Shown: one piece after another, positions 20,101 through 30,182 of the stretch
How positions within the stretch are numbered: position 1 is the first letter of the stretch
How the letters are laid out: every line of letters begins with the position of its first letter
Origin: Cytauxzoon felis
Lineage: Eukaryota; Apicomplexa; Aconoidasida; Piroplasmida; Theileriidae
Length of the DNA: 64,000 nucleotides
NCBI GenBank assembly: GCA_020283715.1
Contig: JAIQCW010000063.1
Span: forward strand, 1-64,000
Direction: 5' to 3'
Translations under genes and position numbers: made by a program
The notes under the pieces: generated by a model
What the model was told of the DNA's origin: nothing
Database searches by the model: none
Seen by the model: only the letters and a program-made list of their open reading frames with translations

Positions 20101-21531
20101 TCTAAAAGAGATAATTTATCATTAGTTAGAAGAAAGACTATAGAGACTGAATTTGTCCATAGTAGAAGTATTGATTCCACAATTACACCTCAAAATAATT
20201 GGTTATCTCCAAGTTATAGCAATTTGACTGGTCCAAGTATAAGATGGACATATTCTTGTATGGATACATTAAATGAACCATTGCATTGTATCCGAGATTT
20301 TAAGGAGACACCTATTTATAAGCTTTTAAAGTGTCCTGAGTTAAACTCTTATACATTGGATCGGATGGTACGTTTCGATTCAAATAATGTGGTAACTACA
20401 GATGATATCATGGAAGATGAACTGCAATATAGAGTAGCAGGTATATGGACGAGGAGTGAATGCCGAATATTTGTAGAAAAATATTTAATGTACCCCAAAA
20501 ATTTTTCTAAAATTAGTCAACACTTGGATTCAAAAAAGTGTTCTGATTGCGTTGATTTTTATTATAGATTTAAATATAGATTAAAGCTTAAACAACGATT
20601 AAAAGAATTAAAAACACGCACAAAAAGTAAATGTGATATGGCTCGCCATTTGAAACGTGAGGTCTTCGTTTCTACCTCTTTGGATAATATTTTTGATGAT
20701 TGCTATACTGATGGTGTAAAAGATTTTAATTCTAGAAATAAAATTCCATTTAATACTATTTCTGATTATCTATTAAGGAGTGGATCATTAGATTCTTCTC
20801 AAACATATGAAGTACATCTTACACAACACAGAGATGAACACACTACACATGATGATAAATTTCAATATACTCTTGATAACATTGCAGAAGGTTACTTTTT
20901 GCCAAAGAAATATTTATCGCTGGTTTTGAGGAAACGCTTAGAATATCCTCTAACTGTTCAAGAAGATGAGCAAGCTAATGTTGCACAGAGAGGCTGTTTT
21001 ATTCTTGATTACGGTAATGATTCACAAATGCTCCAAAAATCAATGGTTGTTGCTCTTAATACAGAATATTTGTTCCATTCTCGAGCGAAGACTGGGAAAC
21101 GCATCTCAGGTACTTCCATTATCGACAAGGTGTTGTATAGATGTGATCATGACGGAAGATACGATGATAAGTCAAGTGTAATGTATGATAAATCTGACTC
21201 GCTCTATCTGAAGAGTGACGCTGAAGATTCAATGAAATTTCCAGTTTCCTCGAAGAATGATGTTCAAGATTCAATGAAATTCCCAGTTTCCTCGAAGAAT
21301 GATCTTCAAGATTCGAATAAACTCTTCCAACTTCCTCAAGAGACATTTATAACAGAGGATGATTCCACTGAATCACTAGCTTCAGTCAACAGAACCAAGA
21401 GAACAAGAAATGGATACGACAGCATAGAAGTTAATGGAAACATCAAGGGCAATCATGAAGAAATGAGAGGTTCAAATTCTAGAAAGAGACCAATCGGTAC
21501 AATGGATGATTCCAACAACACAGACATTTGA
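17119..21531 (+). CDS. SANT/Myb-domain protein resembling N-CoR/SMRT co-repressors
   Basis: A 1,470-residue single-exon protein. Residues about 1110-1165 form a SANT domain: WTRSECRIFVEKYLMYPKNF, then ISQHLDSKKCSDCVDFYYRFK. The KNF...I...L..K...DCV.FYY pattern is that of the N-CoR/SMRT/CoREST SANT2 type, which contacts histone deacetylase complexes and histone tails. Upstream is a Cys-rich patch around residues 507-525 (CEFNC...CCSKCCICK) and a second near 570-580 (CCCFCTC), possibly metal-binding. The N-terminal 400 residues are polar and disordered. Near the C-terminus a 14-residue unit is repeated. Likely a nuclear chromatin-regulating scaffold; partner HDAC genes are not in this window. 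The next gene, HAT1, is also chromatin-related. Confidence 0.65.
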   Translation: MNTFKNIRNNNSGPGSSECSHDPPDLVLGSQEMDVSPKYRDIEVSDPYNYGGDRVKTMDRQTIYSESDHISNKPHFSMDEYLSQGIGINMDSDDMDCKTKDSVIEVTQGSIGNNGNMPKLLSEEYAYNRNKSHSDSFNWSARSEEHDVIRNRNPDDILSRGNSTDWDSFKLQVSDGSIPNAQPIHPVHPEQMNSLPLCDDLDNDAHNSISNDRLGQGNHLNRHKCAGALPFLGNDQSNVIKELNSYNDRLESQLMDEMIELVKNTINFRQYMYKLLSMHKVNKGNGKIDTEVLRGNTQTVVNLITSTLKRCITDVNNQLIALNYMKCLLNPNLKGFLTFTSNGEDLGLDVMEKKRGRKHIKSESSTTQTPMSNYKESIEDTTPTYSANRGYLISDPCNTLFSSLKCLEGQCSTTKEMFESSTLTECSSTNGCYLWPNIIKEDNAEDETKLTKIGCWTYDCNFIYEIVHQNKRHQFDSMLDFINDLCKVAVAEIRVPKPDWNEYCEFNCLNGYCCSKCCICKTPTTASKSSRKYNAYSDNDDYYSKFDMEMSLGRLELHKNILGACCCFCTCNTDNLSVIERIISDYSPYGITNDAISWYDVDSNNESDDTNRHIIQERFIIRVRTDSLPKTLKSRLPFTCRLNIRVDNSDLKNFDPNEVLDSNLRTPSSNGSDMDVILNSTNSQVSTILENIDHSSCDSNMETESVNLDDVSQSQIPNIKDKLLVRDFKHLDDFTFWDALDILKSEQNMLHSTLSNSKISDLCFDPLEIDISNIDVETLEIRSDSLIVDSKRDNYIEIALYLPYVPGNILPWEFENINVYDLLLYKRSIFKDKTPTEEREVLEDGRNITIPDTLIKNYIIVTSRFKYIFEFMKLWILMRNDVLYNERMMFKSYKKRWHKYIRSFKKSEDLDIFYWGILPVIAMDNPNMFVPLPAGFKQNDINYPYIINDVLSPHECKGFGIADLYPKKESFSQLKLISSRCSSSDKNSGNLSNRSKRDNLSLVRRKTIETEFVHSRSIDSTITPQNNWLSPSYSNLTGPSIRWTYSCMDTLNEPLHCIRDFKETPIYKLLKCPELNSYTLDRMVRFDSNNVVTTDDIMEDELQYRVAGIWTRSECRIFVEKYLMYPKNFSKISQHLDSKKCSDCVDFYYRFKYRLKLKQRLKELKTRTKSKCDMARHLKREVFVSTSLDNIFDDCYTDGVKDFNSRNKIPFNTISDYLLRSGSLDSSQTYEVHLTQHRDEHTTHDDKFQYTLDNIAEGYFLPKKYLSLVLRKRLEYPLTVQEDEQANVAQRGCFILDYGNDSQMLQKSMVVALNTEYLFHSRAKTGKRISGTSIIDKVLYRCDHDGRYDDKSSVMYDKSDSLYLKSDAEDSMKFPVSSKNDVQDSMKFPVSSKNDLQDSNKLFQLPQETFITEDDSTESLASVNRTKRTRNGYDSIEVNGNIKGNHEEMRGSNSRKRPIGTMDDSNNTDI
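21217..21323 (+). repeat. 42-bp tandem repeat in SANT protein
   Basis: Units start at 21217, 21259 and 21301, coding a 14-residue unit like DVQDSMKFPVSSKN. The first two are nearly identical and the third diverges and ends early, giving about 2.5 copies. Confidence 0.8.
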
Positions 21532-21865
21532 CTATGGATTAAGATATCGCTCGCCATATTCGCTATACAAGAAGAATGCGAAATGAACAAATAAAATTGA
21601 TGCTATCTCGATTGTATAATTATTATAAACCAGGTAAATCGTAGTATAAATAATGACAAATCAAGGTCAAATGATTGTTATTTTGTACATTATAAAATTT
21701 AAAAGTTTAATCCAATTTCATTATTGGGTAATATTATTAACATTAATTACTTTTTTATTAATTGTTTAGTGGTATTGGTTACATTAGTCTTTACAATTTG
21801 AATCATTTAGTTGTTCACATCGCAGTTGCTATAGTAATATAATTTGTCTATTACAATTATTCATC
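21532..21865. other. Intergenic spacer
   Basis: 334 bp of AT-rich sequence between two plus-strand genes; expected to hold the 3' UTR of the SANT gene and the HAT1 promoter. Nothing else recognised. Confidence 0.5.
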
Positions 21866-23812
21866 ATGAATGAACCAATTTCAGTATCATTTCATCCCTG
21901 TAGATTATTAGAAGATTATTATAACAATACACATTCATATGAGCCGACATTTATACATCATTTTTTTGACCTGGACAAGTTGGTATGTTATCTTGTGTAT
22001 GTAATAATTAAAATTAATGTTATAAAATACAATAAATTCAGCCTAAAGCGTTAAAATATGTTCATTATGACATCTATTATGTTGTCGATACGTTAGAGAT
22101 GTTTATATCTGTGAAGGGTAAAGTTTGTAACAATATGGACGTTGTTGATATACGCGAGGCCATAACCTTGTCTTGTTGCACATTCTTTACTAAATTACCG
22201 GAATATTCCGTATTATTATCTGAAGAACTATTCAAAAAACGTTTGTATAATAGAAATTCTCGAATAAATTCCGAGATTATTCCTCCTGGTCGAATTCTAG
22301 CGGAAAAGGTTATAGATGATGGACGCATATTTCAGCTTAGATATTGTAAATTTAATGATATAATATTAGATTCTAGATCTCCAACTGAGAATAATAACGA
22401 AAAAAATTGTAAATCGTCTGACGTAGTAAATGGAAATCATTTATATTTTCCTATCATATCACATGATTTTAAATTGGATGGCATGCATCAATGTCTAGGA
22501 AATTTATCCGATGAAGGTGATTTTGATAATCGTGTAGTAATTGATATACTTGAATACAGTTGTAATTTAAAATTTGAGAATAAATATCACAAAGATGATA
22601 TAGCATGCGAATGTTTGGATTTTTCAAATCAAAAAAATTTTTTGATTTTACATAGAAGATTAGAGTGGTTTTTGCACTGGTTCATTGAAACTGCATCTAA
22701 CATTGAATATGATGATAGGTGGATTATTATAATCCCAGTTATTATTGAAATATTGGATCATGCTGACATTAGGAGTAATTCAAATGGTCATGTATCAGAT
22801 ATTTTATTATCTAATGACTGTCTTAAAAATTCCATATTAAATAGAATAAATGGCACAACTACATATAATATACGTTGTTTAATTTTAAATGAAGCTCTTG
22901 GTAAAATTACAAATCTAGTGGATATCGAGGACAGTGGTAAACATTCCAACACAGATAGAATATCATATAATATAAATGTATTAGGTATAGCTACAGCTTA
23001 TATATTTTTTACTCTTAATCTTGATAAAATAAGAATATCTCAATTTATGATATTCCCCAATTATCGCAACAAAGGTTTCGGTTTAATGTTATTGGAACTA
23101 ATATATAGGATGTCGATTATGGATGATGAAATAAGATTAATAACTGTTGAAGATCCAACCAAAGTGTTTTCAACTATAAGATGTATTGTTTCTTTAAAAA
23201 TATGTTTTGATTCAACATTATTGGATCCTAAACTTTTATATTCTCATGATACGACTGAATTACAATTGCCTCGTGACGAGAATAAAGATACGGACCCTAA
23301 TTTTCCAACCAGAACATACATTAGTCATATTTGTAAAGAAAACAAAGCCCAAGTATCAAGGTATTGGATATTTGACTAATAATTAATCAAGTTATAGACT
23401 GATTGAAATTTTGGAGATTGCACCAATTCTCTCGAGTATTTCTTCACCTGACGATATAATACCCAATGCTAACAAAAGAAGAAAGAGTACAAACGTCGGC
23501 AAGTAATTATATACAAATTAATATTTATATTTAGATGATGGACAGAAATTTATCGAGGGATCAAGTACATGTATTGAATATTACAATAAACTGAAACAGC
23601 GCATTAAGAATGATGAAATGAAGAATATATCAAAGATATCAATGTCAAACATTGAGTTATCGCTTGATTGTGATGTTGGAGAGGTATTATATCAATTATT
23701 TATGATCTAATATATTTTTTAGGTCGATAGACGTATAGAAAATGTTTGTCATGATACAATTGTAAATTATATTCGAATCATTAAAAAATTATCTAATATT
23801 TATAATAAATAA
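21866..23812 (+). CDS. HAT1: Histone acetyltransferase type B catalytic subunit (HAT1)
   Basis: Five exons give about 586 residues. Exon 1 (MNEPISVSFHP) is separated from the main exon by a ~59-nt intron. The C-terminal three exons are short, with introns at about 23360, 23480 and 23685. Diagnostic segments are HWFIETASNIEYDDRW and RISQFMIFPNYRNKGFG, the latter holding the acetyl-CoA pyrophosphate loop RNKGFG. Then come QVSRLIEILEI and a helical tail ending RIIKKLSNIYNK, like the HAT1 C-terminus. HAT1 acetylates newly made histone H4 in the cytosol and nucleus before chromatin assembly. The protein has insertions compared with animal HAT1 (~420 residues). The last exons are needed for the family's C-terminal helices, so the shorter frame ending at 23379 is rejected. 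Confidence 0.85.
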
Positions 23813-24072
23813 ATTTAATATTATAACCTATGGATTAGTTTTGTGGTCATTGTTATCCCTTGTCTTGGGATGGTTGTTTTGGCATATACGCTCGAAATAT
23901 TTGAAAAAAATCCCTTTTATTATACAAAAAATAACTTAAATATTATTAATTAATATAGTTCGTATTACTGGTATACATTTCATTTGTCTATTTAAAAATT
24001 TTATTTCATCCTACTTTTGGGTGTATTTTCCTACTCTGAACAATGAGACAATATAAACAAAAATAAAGAGAA

Positions 24073-27000
24073 ATGGGAGATACTTTTATTATTAGTAAAA
24101 GATTCTTACCATTTGGTAACAGCGAAAGAGGTGATACACAAAGAAGGAATGCTTTTTATAATATACTAAAGACTCCTATGAAATATTATGTTTCTAAATT
24201 TCTCCATTATTTCCTGAACGATGAGTATTCATTAAAGCAATATATTAGACATAGTTCCTTAAAACCATCTAATGAAAATGCTCTGTTAAAGTATAGTTCA
24301 CTAGAATCAACACAAACGTTCAACCCTGATACACACTTGAAGGGCCAAATTGATACAAATCAAAATGGAGATACCAATGATTTGAATTACCATCATACTA
24401 AGCATCATGAAACTACAAATCATGAAGAAAGTAAGACTATGAAAGATGAAAATGGAGAATGCTTTGAATTGTATGAAAGGATTATCGGTGTATCAAAAAT
24501 TGATGAAATTAATAAAATGATCGACAATGAATTATCAGATCATTATTTTAAGGTCAGCAACTATCAAAGTTTCTTTATAGACGTTACAAAACTACTTACT
24601 TCATCACCTAAAATTGGCTTAGATCTACTGGATGCACCAAAAATCATATTAAATATTTTGGACCATAAAATAGTTCCACTATTTTATTCAACTATTGAAA
24701 AACTATCAACTAACAATAAGTCGATGGGTGTCTCAGATTTATTAAGTTTATGTAAATCATTGCCACCTGATTTAACCTCAGAAGAAGACGACGTAACAGT
24801 TTCGAAGTTTTTGGAATTTGCATTGGGGGAGGCCAATTTAAATAAAAACTTCAAAAATTTTGAAAATCACCAAACAAAAAATCAATTTAAATTTAACTTG
24901 ACTACGAGATTGAAAAATATTCCATTGACTTCTAATATTTGGAAACGTACGGTCAACGAGATATGTGACGATGACGTGGGTACTATGATTTCGATAACTG
25001 CAACTGTTGTTCTTACTGGTAAAAATATGTTTTTAAAAGAGTAAAACTACTAATATAGGTGTCCTGAACATTCTGGAGGAAGAAAGAGAGTATAAATGCA
25101 AGAAGTGTCATAAGTCATTTATTTGCAAGGGCGTACCAGAGTCACAATTTTTAATAAATATACCATTTAGATGTCCTAATTTAAGTTTGTGTAAAGATTA
25201 TTGTTTATAAATTATAGATCAATCAAATACACAAAAATGTGACGGAACAATGTTCATTAAGGGTCAATACCACAAAAGATCTGATTATCAGGAAATTAGG
25301 TAATTATAATATTGTATTTAAAAAATTTCTCAGATGTCAATCTATTTCCAACATATCTAGTGGTATGAATATGAATACTATGATTCCGGTTGTATTAAGA
25401 AGAGAAATAGCGGGTACCTGTTTTCCCGGTGATACTGTACATATAGTCGCATTTGTAAGTCGTAGATGGAAGCGACTCAAACGAGGAGAAAGGTGAGATG
25501 ATACCGATAATTTATAATTTATTAAGGTGTGATTTAGAGATTTTTCTTGATGCTGTGAATGTAGAAATTGTAAATTGGCATATTAGTAGGGGAATGAACT
25601 TATGCGAATCAACAAAAGGTATAATCTCGTTATTTAGAAATGGCATTTTTATAGAAAATAGATACGAAGTTTTTTGGAGTACAAATAGGAATAATGAAGT
25701 TTTGGCGAGGAATCGAATAATTGATGGTGTTAATCCATCCCTCGTCAACATAGATAATGCTAAATTAGCACTTGTTCTAACTTTAATTGGCGGATTTTTG
25801 ATTGATGATTTATCGGATGATCCTGAAAATAAGGTTATGAATAGATGGGCTAAATATTCTGAAGATAATAAGAACAATTTAAATAACTTTCAACGGAATG
25901 ATTTACGTGGATACTTGTGCTCAAACACTTCAGATATATCTAAAGAGAGTTTTCATAGTAAAAAAGGAGGTAATATTTTTAGTTTAAGGATCATATTATC
26001 TAGGTTCTAGAACTCAATGCCATATTTTACTTGTTGGCGACCCAGGAACAGGGAAATCTCAGTTGCTTAAATGTGCTGGAGACATATCCTTTAGACATGT
26101 TGCTGTTTCAGGTAATAATATTTTTTTATTGTTACAATAATTTATAGGAACCAACTGCACATCTGTAGGATTAACATGTACACTTGTTCGTGATGGTCCT
26201 GAAGTAATGTTAGCCGCTGGAGCTTTGGTATTAGCTGCAGGTGGTGTTTGTTGTATCGATGAATTTGCATCTATAAGGTCAGGTGATAAATCATGTTTAC
26301 ATGAGGCTATGGAACAACAGAAAATATCAGTGGCTAAGGTATTTGAATTTTTTATTAAATAAATTATTATAGGCTGGAATTAAATGCACACTAAATTGTC
26401 AGTGTAGTATTGTTGCAGCTTCTAATTTTAAGCCATCGAGATATAGATGTAATACAACTAATGATTCATCAAAGATTCCTACTAATGAATCAAAAGTATT
26501 AAACATAGACATCCCACTACCGTTGTTATCTAGGTTCGATATGATTTTGGTCTTTTTCGATAATTCTTCATCGGATGTTGATTTATCAGAATTTTTACTT
26601 AATGAAAATATGAAACAGGGTAAACTCCATACATCGGATGATCCCATGTTATTAGACTGGTCTATAGGAACAACTCTTAAGGAATATATAGCTTTTGTAA
26701 AAGAAAACTTTTTTCCAAGATTAAGTAATGCATCCAAGGTACTAATTCATGCATATTATTTGGCACTTCGTAAATGTTCCGTAGAATCAAACTATGGTGG
26801 AGGTCCAACAATGAGAAGCTTGGAAAGCTTAGTGAGATTATCGCAGGCCCACGCTCGTTTGATGTATAGAAATGTTGTTACACTATTCGATACAGGTAGT
26901 AAATCAATGATTATTTATTATAAATATCACAGTTTCTATAATATGGGTGAATGAATTCGGGTTACAAGGCTATTGTATAGGATGTAATAATGGTAACGAG

Positions 27001-27219
27001 CAAATATTAGATCGTCAAGGATTATTTCCTGACATTAAGGACATATTTGAAAATTATTCACGTAATAATCAAGAAGATGAGCGGACTAACTATAAGTTTG
27101 GAAATGGAATACGATCAAATGAAATGTATGAAGCGTTCGAAAATTTATTGCTATGTAGACTAGGCCTTGTTAAATCTTATTCTCAGAATCAATGTGAAGT
27201 TATATTAACAAACAAATAA
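24073..27219 (+). CDS. MCM9: MCM9-type DNA helicase
   Basis: About nine introns; roughly 940 residues. After a long N-terminus comes a zinc-finger region ([10 protein letters not shown], then CPNL...KC) and SDYQEIR. Next is the stretch [20 protein letters not shown], which matches MCM9 (RWKP...RCEVEI) rather than MCM2-8. The AAA+ core has Walker [20 protein letters not shown], Walker [26 protein letters not shown] and sensor/arginine-finger region [12 protein letters not shown], all intact. MCM9 acts with MCM8 in homologous recombination and mismatch repair, not origin licensing. Exon junctions at about 25025, 25205, 25307, 25495, 25970, 26110, 26340 and 26895 are provisional. The tail after the AAA+ domain is short. 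Neighbours HAT1 and the RAP gene share the strand but no clear pathway. Confidence 0.82.
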
Positions 27220-27345
27220 ATAAATAAAGTAGATGTATAATTAGTTATAATATAGGATTCCATATATTATATTATATATATATATTGATATTGACTTAGC
27301 GGAGCACATTACAACACACTAAAAACAATCATTACAAATGTAGAC

Positions 27346-29660
27346 ATGTATAGTCTTGAAAAAAAATTATTAACAAATTTTAAATGCTGCAATTTAAGTA
27401 ATATTACAAGATGTAATAAATATTTGATAAATAATTACAGTCTATATAATGGTCACCGTAACTTTAGGTATTTCATGTACTATACATTGTAATTAAATTT
27501 AGTTTCGTTAATCTTGACAAAAGTGAAGGTCAAGTTGAAAAATTAATGGTAGTAATGAATAATGATGTGAAATCTGGACGTGTAATTTCACATAATGTTA
27601 TTGATATTACCGGAGATTCTTCCATAGATCCCTCGGAAGTTTTAACGCAGAAGGAGTTTTTACAAAAGAAACGAACGAAGATGATTTCTATAAAGGAGTA
27701 TAATAGATTAAAACCGCATGATGTAAATATCTTTAATTATTGAACTGACATTACTTTCAGGTTAAGAACTCTATGGAAAATTATGAAAAGGAATCAAAAG
27801 GGAAGGGGATTGAGACTAGTTCGAATGAAGGGTCCAAACAATACAATTTTAATAAATTTAATCCGTCTAAAACATCGCAACTATCCACCACCCATATGGA
27901 GAGCATAATTAATGAAGATGATGAAAAGGGGTAACGTAACTATGTTATCATTATTGAGAATAATATAGAATACTACCTCATCGAAGATTGAGATTTCAGA
28001 ATGAGGTACACCAAATATTCAAGTGCTTAAATATATTCAGGAAAGTTATCGCATCCCTGAAAAGGAATATTATTTAAAATATTTCAAAGACAAGGAGAAT
28101 AAGATTCGTGGTTTGTAATAAATTTATAGTGTAAACATTTAATTTAGATTACAAATATACATTAGAGAATGTTAAATTTAATTTAAATCAACGATTAGAC
28201 AATATAAACATGCGTAATAGGTTACGTGTATCACCAAAAAAATATTGGTTTGTACATTTGAGTTGGTCATTTTTAATTATTCTATAGGATTAAACCTGAA
28301 TATAATTCACCTTCAGTCAGTGAAATTTCCAATATGAATTCATTTGATCTAAAGTTTACGATGATGAATGAGGCATATCGAACAATAGATTGTATTTTAA
28401 AGTAAATCGTCATTTATTTTTTAAAAAATAGGTGGAAATATTAGGCGTGATATATGGGACATTTTTATAGATAGAGCAATAGAATTTTCAAGGAAAGTCC
28501 ATATTAGAACATTGCTGAGGTATCTACAAATAATATCTCTAGTAAAATACTGCACGAATAAAAAACTAATTAAATTATTGGAGTAAGTTTATAATCACCA
28601 ACGAATAATATATGATTAAAGTTCTATAAACTCTAGGAGAGATGAGATGAAGCCAAAACATTACGTCTTTTTATTTCAAGTATTTTTATGTCTCTATATC
28701 TAAATAGCACATATACAGGCCCTTGGTAGGCTTAGAATTCGTGATCAGCGCCTACATGATAATTTGTATGAAATGGTATTATGTTGGCCAATTCTCCGCA
28801 ATAACTTTATAATAAGGGTATTTGATTTATATATATATAAATATATATAGGCCTCAAACAACATTGCTAAACTTGGCATTGTAAACAACACTTTGGTAAA
28901 ACCACTACAGGATGTTATTTCAAGGAGGATTCACACATTTTCAGGTACTCTAATCTTCGAGAAACTTTAACCATACAGGGAATGATTGCAGCAGAGTCAA
29001 ATCGATTGCAGTCATGGATCTATATACGGATGAAATGATTATAGAATTTATAAATAGATGTGAATATTATAAAAGTTACTTTAGAAATTATACCAGACAT
29101 CTCCAAATACTGGAACTTTATCTAAGGTTGATAAGAAACAATGTATATACTCGACTTACTGAGAATGTCAAAGCATTTTTGATTAATTCTAGGCAGGCTA
29201 GCCACAAAAAAAACGGTAATTTAAACATTTGTATTTATTTATAATCAACAAGATTATGGACGTAGTACGAGCGCGTTCAGTTGCGAAGAACACAAAGATG
29301 TCAGTCGAATAATGAATATGCTTGGAATAGATCATAAAAATTGCATGACAGCAGGTATGTTGAACTTTTTGAAGATTAAATAATCACAAAGGCCCTTTTG
29401 TATTGGATATATACGAACCATTATCAAATACTGTAATTGAGATAAATTCAACACATCAATACTATCTACAAACCGCCGAACTAACTTCAGTTGCAAAAAG
29501 GTTATTATTTTATATAATTTCATCACTTGGTTTTAGACGTCATGAATTAATATCCGCAATGGGATTCAGATTGTTACATATACCCTACAGATGGTGGAAT
29601 CAATTAGAATCAGACGAAAACAAAATGACATCTCTCAAACAGATACTTGTTTATTTATAA
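27346..29660 (+). CDS. RAP-domain protein, probable mitochondrial RNA-binding factor
   Basis: Many small exons (about eleven introns, 28-45 nt) lead to a C-terminal RAP domain at 29395-29660: GPFVLDIYEP, VIEINSTHQYY, AELTSVAKRLLFYI and a final MGFRLLHIPYRWWNQL, matching the RAP pattern of an endonuclease-like fold. The middle carries repeated helical units of the kind seen in alveolate heptatricopeptide (HPR)/RAP proteins. The N-terminus MYSLEKKLLTNFKCC is basic and amphipathic, compatible with mitochondrial import. Apicomplexans have expanded RAP families that bind fragmented organellar rRNA and mRNA. Its stop lies only 5 bp before the start of the mitoribosomal protein mL54. Exact internal exons are uncertain. 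Confidence 0.7.
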
Positions 29661-29665
29661 TTTAA

Positions 29666-30143
29666 ATGTTACCTATTTTATTTGTGTTGGGTAAATCATT
29701 ACACATTAATTGTATCGGCGCAAATTTCATAAGTTCTTCCCGGGTATTATGTGCTCCAAAACAGAAATCCAAGAAAGTGATTGATAGTGCCAAAAGAACA
29801 CCAGAAGAAGCGACTAAACACGAGGATGAACATCTTTTCAATATTTATGCTGGGATTCAAAGTGATCATGTAATTCTTCCCGATGATGCATATCCTGGCT
29901 GGTTATGGGAACTAGACAAACCAGATAAGACATATGGCGAGCTAATGCAAATGTTTGTTTATGGGAAGGTTAGTATAATTATTAAAAAAAATATATTTTC
30001 TTTATTAGAACATTGATTCTGCTCAAATGAAGGATTATAATAGGTTCCTTAGACTACATAATAGATCACTGATTAAACTTAACAATCTAAGATTACAGAA
30101 ACAAAGAAAATATACAGTGAAGTCACATTATTGGGATGTTTAA
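29666..30143 (+). CDS. Mitochondrial ribosomal protein mL54
   Basis: Two exons (intron ~45 nt after GELMQMFVYGK) give about 145 residues. An N-terminal ~35-residue leader lacks acidic residues, as mitochondrial presequences do. The conserved core is HILPDD-like: HVILPDDAYPGWLWELDKP, then KDYNRFLRLHNRSLIKLNNL, as in mL54/MRPL37, a large-subunit mitoribosomal protein. The start ATG lies 5 bp after the stop of the RAP gene; no other in-frame ATG precedes the core. The pair could share a promoter or transcript. The minus-strand eRF3 gene converges, with stops about 40 bp apart. Confidence 0.72.
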
Positions 30144-30182
30144 TTTGAAAAATACAGTTGAAGGATATGTTATAAGTATCGA

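Noticed and set aside
25190..25222. A 15-nt intron in MCM9
   Set aside because: A 27-nt intron starting slightly upstream gives the same frame and is more plausible; the junction cannot be settled without cDNA.
25500..26010. Separate short genes in the MCM9 region
   Set aside because: Fragments join through ~35-nt introns into a single MCM9 with motifs in the right order.
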